A stretch of 5,022 bases of DNA from an uncultured Erysipelotrichales bacterium (GTDB lineage Bacteria > Bacillota_I > Bacilli_A > Erysipelotrichales > Coprobacillaceae). Shown here in pieces: positions 5,018 through 5,022 of this stretch (positions are counted from its first letter, which is position 1; each line of letters opens with the position of its first letter). The position numbers and the translations under genes were made by a program. The notes beneath the pieces were generated by a model. That model was not told the DNA's origin. It saw only the letters and a list, made by a program, of their open reading frames with translations, and did not search any database. The stretch spans positions 1 through 5,022 of the forward strand of contig CAJUJC010000113.1 in assembly GCA_910586805.1 (NCBI GenBank), written 5' to 3'.

Positions 5018-5022
5018 ATTTG

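Larger units (their letters stand above)
4879..5022. other. Non-coding AT-rich right edge
   Basis: No coding frame is supported here. The stretch holds imperfect short repeats and a small inverted repeat (listed separately), and may be the upstream region of a gene lying beyond the window. Confidence 0.5.

Overview
The window comes from a low-GC Bacillota-type genome. It is AT-rich throughout, has strong GGAGG-type ribosome binding sites, and prefers TTA, AGA and AAA codons. TGG encodes Trp, and none of the intact genes contains an internal TGA. The gene set (RpiR-type regulator, lactose/cellobiose-type PTS permease, family 1 glycosidase) is typical of gut or fermentative Firmicutes. An Erysipelotrichia or Clostridia host is my guess and is not shown by the sequence.

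Layout. From 1 to 652, on the minus strand, lies the 5' part of an RpiR/MurR-family regulator. It starts at a TTG and runs off the left edge. From 653 to 1155 is a divergent control region. It holds the regulator promoter, a terminator-like hairpin (1002-1044), a perfect 38-bp palindrome (1050-1087) and an extended -10 promoter for the rightward operon. From 1156 to 4449, on the plus strand, is a three-gene operon. It consists of a PTS EIIC permease split by a one-base frameshift at about 1365 (1156-1368 plus 1368-2435), a GH1 6-phospho-beta-glucosidase-like enzyme (2416-3843) and a YczE/YyaS-type membrane protein (3853-4449). A Rho-independent terminator (4458-4500) closes it. From 4501 to 5022 is a decayed region with a possible sensor-kinase remnant and AT-rich imperfect repeats.

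How it would work. The divergent regulator would sense a sugar phosphate through its SIS domain and act at the palindrome over the operon promoter. EIIC, with EIIA and EIIB encoded elsewhere, would import and phosphorylate a beta-glucoside. The GH1 enzyme would cleave the phosphorylated sugar in the cytoplasm. The role of the YczE-type protein is unknown.

Two oddities stand out. The GH1 enzyme has Gln (Q191) where the family's general acid/base Glu is expected, the same substitution known in plant myrosinases, while its nucleophile and phosphate-binding motifs look intact. The permease is broken into two reading frames joined by an overlapping stop/start (TAATG). That could be a pseudogene, a sequencing error or a coupled split protein.
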